A stretch of DNA of 64,000 bases from Peribacillus faecalis (lineage in GTDB: Bacteria > Bacillota > Bacilli > Bacillales > DSM-1321): contig NZ_JACXSI010000009.1 of assembly GCF_014712675.1 (NCBI RefSeq), positions 19,230 through 83,229 on the forward strand. Direction: 5' to 3'. The notes under the pieces are model-generated. The model was not told the origin of the DNA, did no database searches, and saw only the letters and a list, made by a program, of their open reading frames with translations. Every line of letters begins with the position of its first letter. Position 1 is the first letter of the stretch. The translations under genes were made by a program, and so were the position numbers. Positions 8,859-18,246 of this stretch are shown in pieces.

Positions 8859-9215
8859 CTACTCCTTTTTATTACAATTAGAAAGATGATTCTGCCACTG
8901 AATGAATTCAATAAGAGTTTTATAATGATGCAGTTGTTCTTTTTGTATTCCAGATTTCTTTAACTCTTTAATGAAATCTATCCACTCTTTTTCAAGTATT
9001 TGCGAATCATCTTGTTTTAAGATAGGACTTAATATTGTATCAATTTCTACTTGTAATACATTTGCAAGTTTTATAATAACTTCAACAGAAGGATTTTGAT
9101 TTAGGTCTCTTTCTATATTGCTCAAATAAGATTTTGATATGTTTGACCTTCCAGCTAATTCCGAGAGAGTAAATCCTCTGTCTTTCCGAATTTCTGAAAT
9201 TTTTTTCCCTATCAT
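8859..9215 (-). CDS. SinR-like XRE-family repressor encoded inside the eps operon
   Basis: 118 residues. An HTH_3 domain spans residues 1-60 (MIGKKISEIRKDRGFTLSEL, then SKSYLSNIERDLNQNPSVE). The tail LEKEWIDFIKELKKSGIQKE matches the helical multimerisation/anti-repressor region of B. subtilis SinR (DSEWEKLVRDAMTSGVSKKQ). Length is close to SinR (111 aa). B. subtilis SinR represses epsA-O and is encoded elsewhere; here the homologue lies within the operon between EpsN and GT32, suggesting autogenous feedback. A GTTCTTT SinR-box match lies just after the operon's -10 at 23040-23046. No SinI-like antagonist is visible. A role as eps repressor is inferred. Confidence 0.8.
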   Translation of the reverse strand: MIGKKISEIRKDRGFTLSELAGRSNISKSYLSNIERDLNQNPSVEVIIKLANVLQVEIDTILSPILKQDDSQILEKEWIDFIKELKKSGIQKEQLHHYKTLIEFIQWQNHLSNCNKKE

Positions 9216-9244
9216 ATAAAGTCCCTCTTCATTAACATTGAAAT

Positions 9245-10408
9245 TTATTTTGTTACGAAATTTGTATCGTATTTAAATGCTTTAGTTATCGTAGAAATAA
9301 TTAGTAATTGTTCTGCGGTTGTAAGATTTGAACCTGATGGTAAACATAGTCCTGTTTTGAATAGTTTTTCTGCTACATGCTCATTTTCATCATGAGGATA
9401 ATATGTACTGTCTTTGAAAAGGGGCTGCATATGAAGTGGTTTCCATACATGTCTTGCTTCAATATTCGCTGCTTCCAAAACTTCTAAAAGAGCTGATACG
9501 GTCATTGGTGATATATTTTCTGAAATCGTTAAAGCTGTTAACCACCGATTTGATTGTGTATGTTCTAATTCAGGCATAAAATTAATTCCTTGTAATTCTG
9601 CTAAAAAGCTATAATATGAATTAAAAATATTTCTTCTTGTTTCTACCCGCTGATGCAATACTTTTAATTGACTACGGCCAACAGCAGCTAAAATATTACT
9701 CATTCTATAATTGTATCCAAGTTTACTATGCTGATAGTAAGGTGCCGGATCTTTAGCTTGTGCAGCTAGAAAGCGTGCGTTCTTTATTGCTTCACTATCA
9801 TTAGATACAAGCATCCCACCTCCAGATGTAGTAATTATTTTATTTCCATTAAAAGAATAAACACCAAATTTTCCGAATGTCCCGCTTGCCTGTCCTTTAT
9901 AAGTAGATCCTAATGATTCCGCGGCATCTTCGATTATGGGAACGTTATAAAGTTTGCATAGCTCACAAATTTCGTCCATTTTCGCCGGCTGTCCATATAA
10001 ATTCACGACAATAACCGCTTTAGGTAATTTGCCATCAGATGCTGCATCTTTAAGGGCTCTCTCAAGAGCTAACGGAGACATATTCCAAGTGTCTGGTTCT
10101 GAGTCAATAAATACTGGTTCTGCACCTAAATATAAAATTGGATTTGCTGAAGCAACAAAGGTAAGTGTTGAACAGAAGACAATATCATCTTTTTTTACAT
10201 CCAATAAAGAAAGAGCTAAATGAATCGCAGCTGTACCCGAACTGACAGCTATTGCATCATTAGCCCCAACATAACTCGCTAATTCCTTTTCAAATGCTTC
10301 TACATTCGGACCAAGAGGTGCAATCCAGTTAGAAGCGAATGCTTCTTTAATGTATTCGATCTCTTCTCCGCTCATATGAGGAGGGGAAAGGAGGATTTTC
10401 TTCTTCAT
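9245..10408 (-). CDS. epsN: EpsN/PglE-like PLP aminotransferase (DegT/DnrJ/EryC1 family)
   Basis: 387 residues from ATG 10408, which has GAAGGGAG eight bases upstream; a longer frame from TTG 10429 would contain that Shine-Dalgarno and is less likely. KKKILLSPPHMSGEE opens the protein, SSGTAAIHLALSLL near 60 contacts PLP, and KFGVYSFNGNKIITTSGGGM near 180 contains the Schiff-base lysine (SFNGNK). It should aminate the 4-keto sugar made by EpsC to a UDP-4-amino-4,6-dideoxy sugar, as PglE does. EpsM and EpsL follow directly, giving a PglC-D-E-like module. Confidence 0.88.
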   Translation of the reverse strand: MKKKILLSPPHMSGEEIEYIKEAFASNWIAPLGPNVEAFEKELASYVGANDAIAVSSGTAAIHLALSLLDVKKDDIVFCSTLTFVASANPILYLGAEPVFIDSEPDTWNMSPLALERALKDAASDGKLPKAVIVVNLYGQPAKMDEICELCKLYNVPIIEDAAESLGSTYKGQASGTFGKFGVYSFNGNKIITTSGGGMLVSNDSEAIKNARFLAAQAKDPAPYYQHSKLGYNYRMSNILAAVGRSQLKVLHQRVETRRNIFNSYYSFLAELQGINFMPELEHTQSNRWLTALTISENISPMTVSALLEVLEAANIEARHVWKPLHMQPLFKDSTYYPHDENEHVAEKLFKTGLCLPSGSNLTTAEQLLIISTITKAFKYDTNFVTK

Positions 10409-10422
10409 TATGTTAACTCCCT

Positions 10423-11052
10423 TCACCAAACTTTTTCTATTACTTTTGCCGGACTTCCGACAGCTTTAGAGTAAGAAGGTATATTATGAATAATTGTTGA
10501 ACCAGCTCCGATCATACACCATTCTCCTATTGCAATCCCTGGTATTACCGAAGCAGCTGCACTTATCTGTGTTCCTTCTCCAACTTTCACTAATCCCGTT
10601 AACGTGGCATTTGGTGCAATATGTGCAAAATCTTCTATTACATTATCATGTTCCACCACAGCAGATGAATTTATGATAACGTGATTTCCGATAACTGTAT
10701 TAGCGTTAATTACCACTTTAGGCATAATGACTGTGCCATAACCTATTTTCACACTAGGGCTAATTACGGCCGAAGGATGGAGCAATGATGCATATTTATC
10801 GGACGGGATTTTTAGTTCTGTAACTATCTTTTTTCTTATCTTATTATTTCCAATAGCAAGTATAATTTTAAACTCATAGCTTTGCTCAAGTTCTTTTATA
10901 TAAGAAATGGGAGCATACAATATGTCACTTTTAACAACTTTCGTGAACTGATCGTCTAAAACAGCAAATAATTCAAACTTCTTATTCGCTAAAACCAAAT
11001 CTCTAATAACCCTCGAATGACCGCCATTGCCTATAAGTATAATTTTCTCCAT
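10423..11052 (-). CDS. epsM: EpsM/PglD-like sugar N/O-acetyltransferase (NeuD family)
   Basis: 209 residues. The N-terminal nucleotide-sugar domain starts MEKIILIGNGGHSRVIRDLV (GxGGHxR), and from about residue 90 the protein is a left-handed beta-helix of hexapeptide repeats (VKIGYGTVIMPKVVINANTV, then VVEHDNVIEDFAHIAPNA, where the histidine pair acts in catalysis in PglD). It should acetylate the amino sugar produced by EpsN using acetyl-CoA. The start overlaps the EpsL stop by one base, so the two are coupled. Confidence 0.88.
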   Translation of the reverse strand: MEKIILIGNGGHSRVIRDLVLANKKFELFAVLDDQFTKVVKSDILYAPISYIKELEQSYEFKIILAIGNNKIRKKIVTELKIPSDKYASLLHPSAVISPSVKIGYGTVIMPKVVINANTVIGNHVIINSSAVVEHDNVIEDFAHIAPNATLTGLVKVGEGTQISAAASVIPGIAIGEWCMIGAGSTIIHNIPSYSKAVGSPAKVIEKVW

Positions 11053-11657
11053 TACATACCTTCTTTTTTCTGAGAACCTATAAATTTTTCAACAGTCACA
11101 TGATTGGATTGCGTAATTCCCTCTGATTGAATTACTTTCTTAATCGTCACAAACAAAATTCTCATATCTAACCAAAAAGTCCGATTTGAAGCATACCAAC
11201 TGTCCAAAGCTAGTTTTTCTTCCCAGGTTATTGAATTTCTTCCGTTAATTTGTGCCCATCCTGTAATACCCGGCTTTACTTTATGCCTCTTTGCTTGTTC
11301 TTTAGTATATAAAGGTAAATATTCTAATAATAATGGTCGCGGACCTACTAAACTGATATCCCCGCGTATTACATTCCATAATTGCGGTAATTCATCTAAG
11401 CTGTAACTCCTCAATAATTTCCCGAAATGTTCAAGTCGATCAGCATCAGGCAACAATTGTCCGTTTTCATCTTTTTTATTATTCATTGTTCTAAATTTAT
11501 AAAATTTAAAAGGTTTTCCATGTAGGCCTGGACGCTCTTGAATAAAGAGAATCGGGGTACCAATCTTAATTTTTATTAAGATAGCAAGTATACACATAAC
11601 CGGCATAAAAATTATAAATAATAAAGTGGACACTAATAAATCAAAAAATCTTTTCAT
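11052..11657 (-). CDS. epsL: EpsL/PglC-like initiating sugar-phosphate transferase
   Basis: 201 residues. One N-terminal hydrophobic segment (FFDLLVSTLLFIIFMPVMCI) is the reentrant membrane helix of monotopic phosphoglycosyl transferases. Then come PILFIQERPGLHGKPFKFYK, KFRTM, ADRLEHFGKLLRSYSLDELP near 90 (conserved S-x-D-E-L-P) and GDISLVGPRPLL, all hallmarks of the Bac_transf family. At about 200 aa it is the small PglC/EpsL form without the polytopic WbaP extension. It should move a sugar-1-phosphate, probably N,N'-diacetylbacillosamine, onto undecaprenyl phosphate to start repeat-unit assembly. Confidence 0.9.
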   Translation of the reverse strand: MKRFFDLLVSTLLFIIFMPVMCILAILIKIKIGTPILFIQERPGLHGKPFKFYKFRTMNNKKDENGQLLPDADRLEHFGKLLRSYSLDELPQLWNVIRGDISLVGPRPLLLEYLPLYTKEQAKRHKVKPGITGWAQINGRNSITWEEKLALDSWYASNRTFWLDMRILFVTIKKVIQSEGITQSNHVTVEKFIGSQKKEGM

Positions 11658-11676
11658 TTCTCCATATCCATCCTTA

Positions 11677-11820
11677 TCACTTATTTTTCATTGCTAATAT
11701 GATTTGCTGTTTTATTTCTTCAACTAAATCCTTCGCATTTATGTTCTCCGATTCTATATTACAAGCATAAGTAAGGATTTTTTTTAAAATGACTTCATCT
11801 AAATAACTAGTTTCTTTCAT
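11677..11820 (-). CDS. 47-aa ORF between galE and epsL, function unknown
   Basis: ATG at 11820 follows AAAGGTGAG at a workable distance and gives a 47-residue acidic/helical product (MKETSYLDEVILKKILTYAC, then NAKDLVEEIKQQIILAMKNK). It fills the otherwise unexplained 195-bp gap between GalE and EpsL, in the operon's direction. No signal peptide or membrane helix is visible; the sequence looks able to form two amphipathic helices. I recognise no family. Codon use is like its neighbours, which supports it being translated. Confidence 0.5.
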   Translation of the reverse strand: MKETSYLDEVILKKILTYACNIESENINAKDLVEEIKQQIILAMKNK

Positions 11821-11852
11821 AATCTCACCTTTAACTTTGGATAAAATATTCT

Positions 11853-12881
11853 TTATGATTGAATGGAGGTATGCTCTGCTATATATCCATTCGGATTACT
11901 GCTTTGCCATTTCCAGGCATCTTTACACATTTGAGTTATTGTCTTATCAGCATACCATCCTAATTCCTTATTAGCTTTTGATGCATTTGCAAAACAAATG
12001 GCTGCGTCGCCGGGTCTTGAATTAACAATGTTATAAGGAATATCAACACCGGTTGCTTTTTCAAAAGCTTGAACAATTTCTAACACGCTGTACCCTTTTC
12101 CTGTTCCGAGGTTATAAATAGAAACTTCTTCTAAAGGTGAATGCTCTAGTGCTTTCAGATGACCGATAGCCAAATCTACAACATGGATGTAGTCTCTAAC
12201 ACCAGTTCCATCTTTAGTTGGATATTGGTTTCCAAACACTTGAAGTTCTGGCAATTCTCCAATTGCCACTTTTGTTATATACGGCATTAAGTTATTCGGG
12301 ATTCCGTTTGGATCTTCTCCAATCAGACCACTTTCGTGAGCACCTATTGGATTAAAATACCGCAAAATGGATATGCTCCATTTTGGATCTGAAAAATGGA
12401 TATCATGTAATATCTCTTCTATTATTAGTTTCGTTCTTCCGTATGGATTAGTCACATTTAAAGGGAAGTCTTCAAAAATTGGTACCTTCTCAGGCATTCC
12501 ATACACTGTTGCTGAGGAACTGAAAATTAACTTTTTTACATTATTTTTTTGCATGACTTCACATAAATTAATCGTACTCTGCAAATTGGTTTTGAAATAT
12601 TTCAAAGGCTTTGCAACAGATTCTCCAACTGCCTTAAGACCTGCAAAATGAATGACCGCATCTATTTGATGTTTGTAAAAAACCATTTCCAAATCCTCTT
12701 TATTACACAAATCTATTTCATAAAAAAAGAAGCTTTTCCCTGTAATCATTTGTACACGGTTTAAAGCTTCTTTTTTACTATTCGAAAGATTATCTACAAT
12801 CACCAATTCATAGCCGGCATTTAAAAGTTCGACACATGTATGTGACCCTATATATCCAGCTCCTCCAGTTACTAATATCAC
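11853..12881 (-). CDS. galE: UDP-glucose 4-epimerase
   Basis: 342 residues from a GTG start with AAGGTGAG upstream. ILVTGGAGYIGSHTCVELLN is the NAD-binding GxxGxxG at residues 7-13; IFSSSATVYGMPEKVP supplies the catalytic serine, and NPYGRTKLIIEEIL (YxxxK near 148) the catalytic tyrosine and lysine. RPGDAAICFANASKANKELG closes the sugar-binding domain. It interconverts UDP-Glc/UDP-Gal (or the GlcNAc forms), supplying galactose-type donors for the neighbouring transferases. Confidence 0.95.
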   Translation of the reverse strand: MILVTGGAGYIGSHTCVELLNAGYELVIVDNLSNSKKEALNRVQMITGKSFFFYEIDLCNKEDLEMVFYKHQIDAVIHFAGLKAVGESVAKPLKYFKTNLQSTINLCEVMQKNNVKKLIFSSSATVYGMPEKVPIFEDFPLNVTNPYGRTKLIIEEILHDIHFSDPKWSISILRYFNPIGAHESGLIGEDPNGIPNNLMPYITKVAIGELPELQVFGNQYPTKDGTGVRDYIHVVDLAIGHLKALEHSPLEEVSIYNLGTGKGYSVLEIVQAFEKATGVDIPYNIVNSRPGDAAICFANASKANKELGWYADKTITQMCKDAWKWQSSNPNGYIAEHTSIQS

Positions 12882-12897
12882 AGAACACTCACCTTCC

Positions 12898-13983
12898 TTA
12901 TATAAGATTCTCTAAAATAGGACTTCGGTAATAAAGGTTTAAACTAATGACAGTTTCGTAATAATAATAGGCAAAATAAAAGATTAGCATACAATAATAA
13001 ATGAATTTTTGATCTTTTCTCGCAAAAATCACTAAGATCCATGAGATTAATACTAATTGGAATAGATTAAAATAAATTGATACTCGGGCAAATATCCAGT
13101 TTTGAGTTGAAATGATCATAAAAATCAATCCAAATAGTGACATATTGACAATATAATCGACGTTAGGGAAAACTTCTCTTAATTTATCTCTCCCTAAATA
13201 CGCTAAGATAAGTGGTGCTGAACTAACAACTACACGGATTATATTAGCTCCTCCTTCATCAAAAGATGAATACTCGCTATATTGAGTATCTTCAATCGCT
13301 GAAAATAGGATTGATGTAAACTGTTCAAAGCCTATTACAATTAATATAGATACTACTAAACTGAAAATGGTGAACTTTGACCAAGCCTTAACGCGCGTCA
13401 GGAAATACATTGGCAATAAAATAAGTGCGCTAAAATGGAATGTCGATGCAAATAAAATAATTAAAGCATATTTTACAAAGTTCCCTTTTAGTAAATATTT
13501 AATCGCTATAAAACAAATAGCTGCTGCCATTACTTGACGTAAACCATTCATTGAAACAACATGTGTACCGCCCGTAATATAAACGAAAGTACTTAACTCG
13601 AAAAATTTAGAATAATTGTAAAAAACAGCTATAATCAATATATTTGTGACCATTGCTGTAATAAAAATTAAATATTGTGGCTTGTCAGTAAAGTTTTGAA
13701 GGATCATTTGATAAATACCAAATCCAATATCCTTACCTTCTTTAACCTTTTCCCAGTTAAACTCTTGTGTTTTAAAGGAATGAGCATATAGCGGCGTATC
13801 ACCAATATTTGTTTGTAACCCAGAAACAATTACTAAAGTTGCCATAACAAGAAATACAAGAAGCTTATTTGGTTTAGGATAATTCGTATTAATTCCATTA
13901 TCTAGATAAGCTGGTTTAGCAAATAGTCTACTTAAAATCGAAAATATAAAAACAAGTGCAAGATTGATCCATAAAATGGTCAC
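12898..13983 (-). CDS. epsG: EpsG-family polysaccharide polymerase
   Basis: 361 residues, almost entirely membrane-spanning (roughly nine to ten segments). It starts at a GTG overlapping the upstream GT2 stop (GTGA), with GAAAGGG nine bases away. The EpsG-family layout is visible: an N-terminal helix, KLLVFLVMATLVIVSGLQTNIGD-like passage ending in the short GDTPLYAH motif near 65-72, and FEQFTSILFSAIEDTQYSEY near 215. EpsG proteins act as Wzy-type polymerases joining repeat units at the outer face. Together with the flippase at the operon's end this makes the system Wzx/Wzy-like. Confidence 0.85.
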   Translation of the reverse strand: MTILWINLALVFIFSILSRLFAKPAYLDNGINTNYPKPNKLLVFLVMATLVIVSGLQTNIGDTPLYAHSFKTQEFNWEKVKEGKDIGFGIYQMILQNFTDKPQYLIFITAMVTNILIIAVFYNYSKFFELSTFVYITGGTHVVSMNGLRQVMAAAICFIAIKYLLKGNFVKYALIILFASTFHFSALILLPMYFLTRVKAWSKFTIFSLVVSILIVIGFEQFTSILFSAIEDTQYSEYSSFDEGGANIIRVVVSSAPLILAYLGRDKLREVFPNVDYIVNMSLFGLIFMIISTQNWIFARVSIYFNLFQLVLISWILVIFARKDQKFIYYCMLIFYFAYYYYETVISLNLYYRSPILENLI

Positions 13984-14915
13984 TGATTAAAACCCTTTCT
14001 CTCACCTTGTTGTACTGTAGCAACAATTTTTTCTGTTTTCGTTTTATATAATATAAGTAGGAATAAAATATATCCAAACGGTAAAGCATAGAGTGTAAGT
14101 AGTTTTTTTGGACTATCTTTAACTAACCGTTTATTTTTCATCATTAAGCTACTAGAAACATAATGTATAGCCTGACGAAACTTATAAATAGTACTTCCGA
14201 ATGGAAGTTTCATGAGCTCTTTTCTGAAAAAAGAAAAACCTTGTGGGTTGTTTCGATATTGTTTGTACATGTTAAGTGATGAGCCATCTGGCAAATATTC
14301 AACATAGCAAACTATTTCATTCATTACTAGCAGTTCATATTGCTGATCAATTTTGAAATACTTATAAGTGAGACCGACATATTTCTCGTTTTCGAACAAA
14401 GGATAAGGATACTGTTTTGTTAATTCCGTGCGATATATGAGTTTTTTATCACCGGTAACTCCTTGCTTTTGATATAAATCAAATAAAGTCGATGAAGTTA
14501 TTTCTTCTGGTAATCTAGACCCTAAAATTTGATTGTCTGTCGTTGCATCTAAAGCAACAATACCACTATACTTTTCGCTTCCGTATTTTCTCCAAAAACG
14601 AACAATCTTTTCTACAGCATCATCCGCCATATAATCATCTGAATCTATACATACATTTAGTTCCGTATTTATATGTTCATATGCTGTATTATGGGCTCCA
14701 TGCATTCCTTGATTCTCTTGGTAGACATATTCGATTTCAAAAGGAGCTTCTGTCACCCATTTTTCTACTAGTTGTTTTGTTGTATCTGTTGATCCATCAT
14801 CTATAATCAACCATTTAAATTCTTTTGATGTTTGTCTGAGAAGACTTTCGTAACAGAGGTGTAAGGAATAAGCTCTATTATATGTTGGAGTAAAAACGGT
14901 AAGAGTAGGACTCAA
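13980..14915 (-). CDS. GT2 family glycosyltransferase
   Basis: 311 residues if translation begins at the TTG at 14915, four bases after the EpsF stop: GGGAGGGG sits six bases upstream of that TTG, whereas the ATG at 14948 has no Shine-Dalgarno. SPTLTVFTPTYNRAYSLHLC leads the GT-A domain, FKWLIIDDGSTDTTKQLVEK and LNVCIDSDDYMADDAVEKIV near 88 contain the DSDD metal site. A C-terminal hydrophobic stretch (LLTLYALPFGYILFLLILY) suggests membrane contact. It resembles glycosyltransferases next to epsF in Bacillus eps loci. Sugar specificity is unknown. Confidence 0.8.
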   Translation of the reverse strand: MSPTLTVFTPTYNRAYSLHLCYESLLRQTSKEFKWLIIDDGSTDTTKQLVEKWVTEAPFEIEYVYQENQGMHGAHNTAYEHINTELNVCIDSDDYMADDAVEKIVRFWRKYGSEKYSGIVALDATTDNQILGSRLPEEITSSTLFDLYQKQGVTGDKKLIYRTELTKQYPYPLFENEKYVGLTYKYFKIDQQYELLVMNEIVCYVEYLPDGSSLNMYKQYRNNPQGFSFFRKELMKLPFGSTIYKFRQAIHYVSSSLMMKNKRLVKDSPKKLLTLYALPFGYILFLLILYKTKTEKIVATVQQGERKGFNQ

Positions 14916-14916
14916 A

Positions 14917-16032
14917 CTATACCCCTCCCATCGAATAGACTTTTTCATAATAGGAGACTAACCAGTTTGCTGTTGTTGTTGTATCAAATCCATTGCTGCT
15001 CATCTGTTCAAAAGTATCAGTATGCTGAAGGGATGAAGACAATATTGTTTCAGCCCAGACCTTTGATGAATCCCTTAAACTCATAAACTGAATTCGGTCA
15101 GTTATCTCAACTTCATTTGTAATAGAGTTAGAGACTATACATTTCAAACCGGCAGCTTGAGCCTCAATTAAAACAACTGGAAGCCCCTCAAATAATGACG
15201 GAAATAAAAACAGATCCATTGCTTGCATTAACTGTGGTATATCTTCTCTTACTCCTAAAAACTTCACATTAGCTGATAAACCTAATTTATGTACTTTTTC
15301 TTTTATTTTTTTCTTAAGATTACCTTCACCTATAAGCAGTAAGGTCACATTAGGAAACATGTCATGGACCGCCTTAAAAATATCAATCAAAAAATCATGA
15401 TTTTTTTGTTTGTTAAATCTACCAACATGGCCAATAACTATACTTTCACCAACATTTAGGTTCTCTCGTAATTTAAGTCGGACTTCTGGATCAAATTGAA
15501 ATTCTTTCACATTTACAGCATTATTTAAAACAATTGTGCCTTTTTGGTCTGTATTTTTTCCGAATAGCCAGTTACCAGCTCTTTTTGAGCAAGCGAAATA
15601 TTGATTTGTATGACTCTTAAGAAGAGCTCGAGCATATATACGGAAAGGCAGTTTAAAATCAACGCTTAAGTCACTTAAATGACTATGAGCAATCCGTATT
15701 GGAACATGTGCCTTTTTTGCAGCCCTTAATACAAAGCTACTATTTTCATTTATATGGGAATGGACAATTCTATACTCTTTATAATTTTGGAAAAAATAGT
15801 CTAATTTCTTGAAATACAGTCTATAGTTTCCTGGCCGGATAGGCGGCATCCGATAGATTTTCCCTCCCAATTCTTCTATTTCATCATCGTAATGACCTCG
15901 TTCTTCGCGATGGACCATAAAATCAAATTGAATTTGATCCCGATCAATAGCGCGATAATAGTTCATTAGCATTGTTTCAAGGCCGCCACGATTCATAATC
16001 GTAACAACTTGAAGAATTCGAATTGGTTTCAT
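14917..16032 (-). CDS. epsF: EpsF-like GT4 glycosyltransferase
   Basis: 371 residues. IRILQVVTIMNRGGLETMLM (RGGLE near 17) and QFDFMVHREERGHYDDEIEE are highly characteristic of the EpsF branch of GT4. IGHVGRFNKQKNHDFLIDIF near 205 and AMDLFLFPSLFEGLPVVLIE near 285 form the donor site. The gene follows the GT2 gene at 16044 by 11 bp. It adds a sugar to the repeat-unit precursor at the cytoplasmic face. Gene order around it (EpsD, GT2, EpsF, GT2, EpsG) parallels B. subtilis epsD-E-F-G. Confidence 0.88.
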   Translation of the reverse strand: MKPIRILQVVTIMNRGGLETMLMNYYRAIDRDQIQFDFMVHREERGHYDDEIEELGGKIYRMPPIRPGNYRLYFKKLDYFFQNYKEYRIVHSHINENSSFVLRAAKKAHVPIRIAHSHLSDLSVDFKLPFRIYARALLKSHTNQYFACSKRAGNWLFGKNTDQKGTIVLNNAVNVKEFQFDPEVRLKLRENLNVGESIVIGHVGRFNKQKNHDFLIDIFKAVHDMFPNVTLLLIGEGNLKKKIKEKVHKLGLSANVKFLGVREDIPQLMQAMDLFLFPSLFEGLPVVLIEAQAAGLKCIVSNSITNEVEITDRIQFMSLRDSSKVWAETILSSSLQHTDTFEQMSSNGFDTTTTANWLVSYYEKVYSMGGV

Positions 16033-16043
16033 CCTTTTATCAC

Positions 16044-17111
16044 CTACCTTATTCTTTTCCGCAGAAATTCAATGGATTGCAGAAAACCGAAATAACCTAT
16101 AACGAATCTATATTTAACACATAAATAAAAAGCCCTCCATACGACAGGCATTTGATTTAACTCAAATGTACTGACAGAGTGCCGAATATGTTCATTATTG
16201 AGAATCACTTGCAGTTTTTTATATTTCATAAGCGGAAAATCCGAATTGTTTTTGCTGATTGTATTTAAACCTAAACCTAATGTTGACAGAGCAATTCGAT
16301 TGTTTAATGCTCTCATATATTCGTTGTCCAGTTTTGCTTTTTTTATAATGCTATTAATATTGCTAAATAATGTTGCCCATTGCTGCATTAACATCGGTTT
16401 ATAATAACTTGTGATTGATGTCTCATTTTCTTTCCAATAATGATAAAAGGGTTCGTTTATAAAGCAGCATGAGTTAGCATTATATACGGCTTCGATATTA
16501 AATAGTGAATCTTCATTTGTACCAATCTCTTTAAGGCTTGTAAATTTAATGCCATTATTAGCAATCAAATCTTTTTTATATAATTTTGACCAAACTGGTC
16601 CCCAAGCATCTAATAGTTCGGGGTTGGAGATTTCCTCATTTATAGGTCCTATCAATCTTCGCAAAAGAAAGCTTTTCACTTCTTCATTTTTAAAATGATA
16701 TTCTTTAGGCAGCTCAAATACCTTTATTTTTGAATGATCTTTAAATTCTCTTACATATGAACACATTACAATATCACAATTATATTCATTTGCTTTTTCA
16801 TACATTGTTGAGTACATGTCACTCTCTATCCAATCATCCGGATCAACAAAGGCAATATATTCACCACTGACTTTTACAATGCCTGCATTTCTTGCTTCTG
16901 ATACTCCAAGGTTTTCTTGATTGATTATTTTTATGCGTGAGTCCTTGATCTTATAAGCATGAAGTATATCCAAACTTCTATCTGTTGATCCATCATTGAC
17001 TGCCATGATTTCAATGTCATGAAGTGTTTGTGCCAGCAAACTATCCAAACATCTTGCTAGGTACTTCTCCACATTATAAATTGGCACTATAATACTTACT
17101 TTTGGTACCAT
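16044..17111 (-). CDS. GT2 family glycosyltransferase (EpsE/EpsJ-like)
   Basis: 355 residues from ATG 17111, which has GGAGG six bases upstream; the longer frame from 17156 adds 15 residues ([15 protein letters not shown]) without a good site. [36 protein letters not shown] and YIAFVDPDDWIESDMYSTMY near 90 show a GT-A fold with DPDD. The gene overlaps EpsD by 38 bp. By position it corresponds to epsE of B. subtilis (there a bifunctional transferase/flagellar clutch), but the sequence alone does not show clutch function. Confidence 0.82.
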   Translation of the reverse strand: MVPKVSIIVPIYNVEKYLARCLDSLLAQTLHDIEIMAVNDGSTDRSLDILHAYKIKDSRIKIINQENLGVSEARNAGIVKVSGEYIAFVDPDDWIESDMYSTMYEKANEYNCDIVMCSYVREFKDHSKIKVFELPKEYHFKNEEVKSFLLRRLIGPINEEISNPELLDAWGPVWSKLYKKDLIANNGIKFTSLKEIGTNEDSLFNIEAVYNANSCCFINEPFYHYWKENETSITSYYKPMLMQQWATLFSNINSIIKKAKLDNEYMRALNNRIALSTLGLGLNTISKNNSDFPLMKYKKLQVILNNEHIRHSVSTFELNQMPVVWRAFYLCVKYRFVIGYFGFLQSIEFLRKRIR

Positions 17112-18246
17112 AGTCTTCCTCCGCAATGTATCGAGAATAAATAGTAGCCATCTCATTTTTTACTTTATTTAAGGTATAGTTTTGGATCCGTAACAAGCTG
17201 TTTTCCCCAAGTTTTGCTTCGATATCCGGATTGTTGTACAAAAAGAGTATTTTAGATGCGAACAGGCTTGGTTCATTTGCCACTGAGATAAAGCCATTTT
17301 GGTTGTTCTTTATTAGCTCTCGATGTCCGCGATTATTGGTTGCAATAATCGGTAATCCACTGGCCATTGCTTCAAGAATATTTACCGGTAACCCTTCTCT
17401 AAGACTAGATGCTACCGCTACGTCACTAAGTTGCAATAATAAATTGATGTCGTTCCGAAAACCGGCAAAGCATATTTTATCTTGAACACCAAGTTGCAAT
17501 GCCAGTTGTTTGCATTTTTCCAGTAAAGGTCCTTCACCGGCAAAAATCAGACGCGCCTTGGGTAGCGAATTTTTCAATAGTGATAGTGTCCTGATTAATA
17601 ATTGTTGGTTTTTGTTTTTATTAAATTCCGCTGCATAAAATAAAATGTAATCATCCTGGGCATAGCCAAATTTCATTCTTAAAACAGCTTTTGTCGATGA
17701 TGTAGCTGGCTTATAATGATTAGTATCAATTCCTACGCCATGGACATGTTCAATCCTTCTTGCTTTAAAGTGGCGTTCTCTGGCTCTTTTATAATCTTCC
17801 TGATTGATTGTTATTAAGCAGTCGGTTAACGAAGATAACCATTTTTCAATAGAATAATAAACTAACCAATTTTGTACTGGTGCACCTTTATAAAAGTGGA
17901 AGCCATGTGCCGTATAAATGACTTTTGTCCCCTTTTTTCTGGCTGATTGTGCGGCTATGCGTGCAAGTATGCCGCCCATCGGTGTGTGGCAATGTATAAT
18001 TTCGTAGTCATTTGAATGTATGATTTTCTTTAATTTAAGTAGTGCTTTTATATTTTGTATAGAAAAAGGCGATCGTTGTATTGGGATGGTGTAATGACTA
18101 TCGACGTAAGGTAAGGGAAGAAAATCTCCCGAGACAGTGTGTACTTCATAGCCCTTTTCTTTAAACCATTTAAAATATGGAAGATGAAAGGAATGAAAAT
18201 GAATATCTTTCGTTGCACAAAATAAAACAGCTTTCTTGTCTGTCAT
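17074..18246 (-). CDS. epsD: EpsD-like GT4 glycosyltransferase
   Basis: 390 residues. The opening [20 protein letters not shown] followed by [18 protein letters not shown] is the typical EpsD N-terminus. [19 protein letters not shown] near 90, [19 protein letters not shown] near 240 and [20 protein letters not shown] near 300 (E-x7-E) complete the GT-B domains. The start overlaps the GalU stop (4 bp) and the end overlaps the next GT2 gene, so the group is translationally coupled. Confidence 0.87.
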   Translation of the reverse strand: MTDKKAVLFCATKDIHFHSFHLPYFKWFKEKGYEVHTVSGDFLPLPYVDSHYTIPIQRSPFSIQNIKALLKLKKIIHSNDYEIIHCHTPMGGILARIAAQSARKKGTKVIYTAHGFHFYKGAPVQNWLVYYSIEKWLSSLTDCLITINQEDYKRARERHFKARRIEHVHGVGIDTNHYKPATSSTKAVLRMKFGYAQDDYILFYAAEFNKNKNQQLLIRTLSLLKNSLPKARLIFAGEGPLLEKCKQLALQLGVQDKICFAGFRNDINLLLQLSDVAVASSLREGLPVNILEAMASGLPIIATNNRGHRELIKNNQNGFISVANEPSLFASKILFLYNNPDIEAKLGENSLLRIQNYTLNKVKNEMATIYSRYIAEEDYGTKSKYYSANL

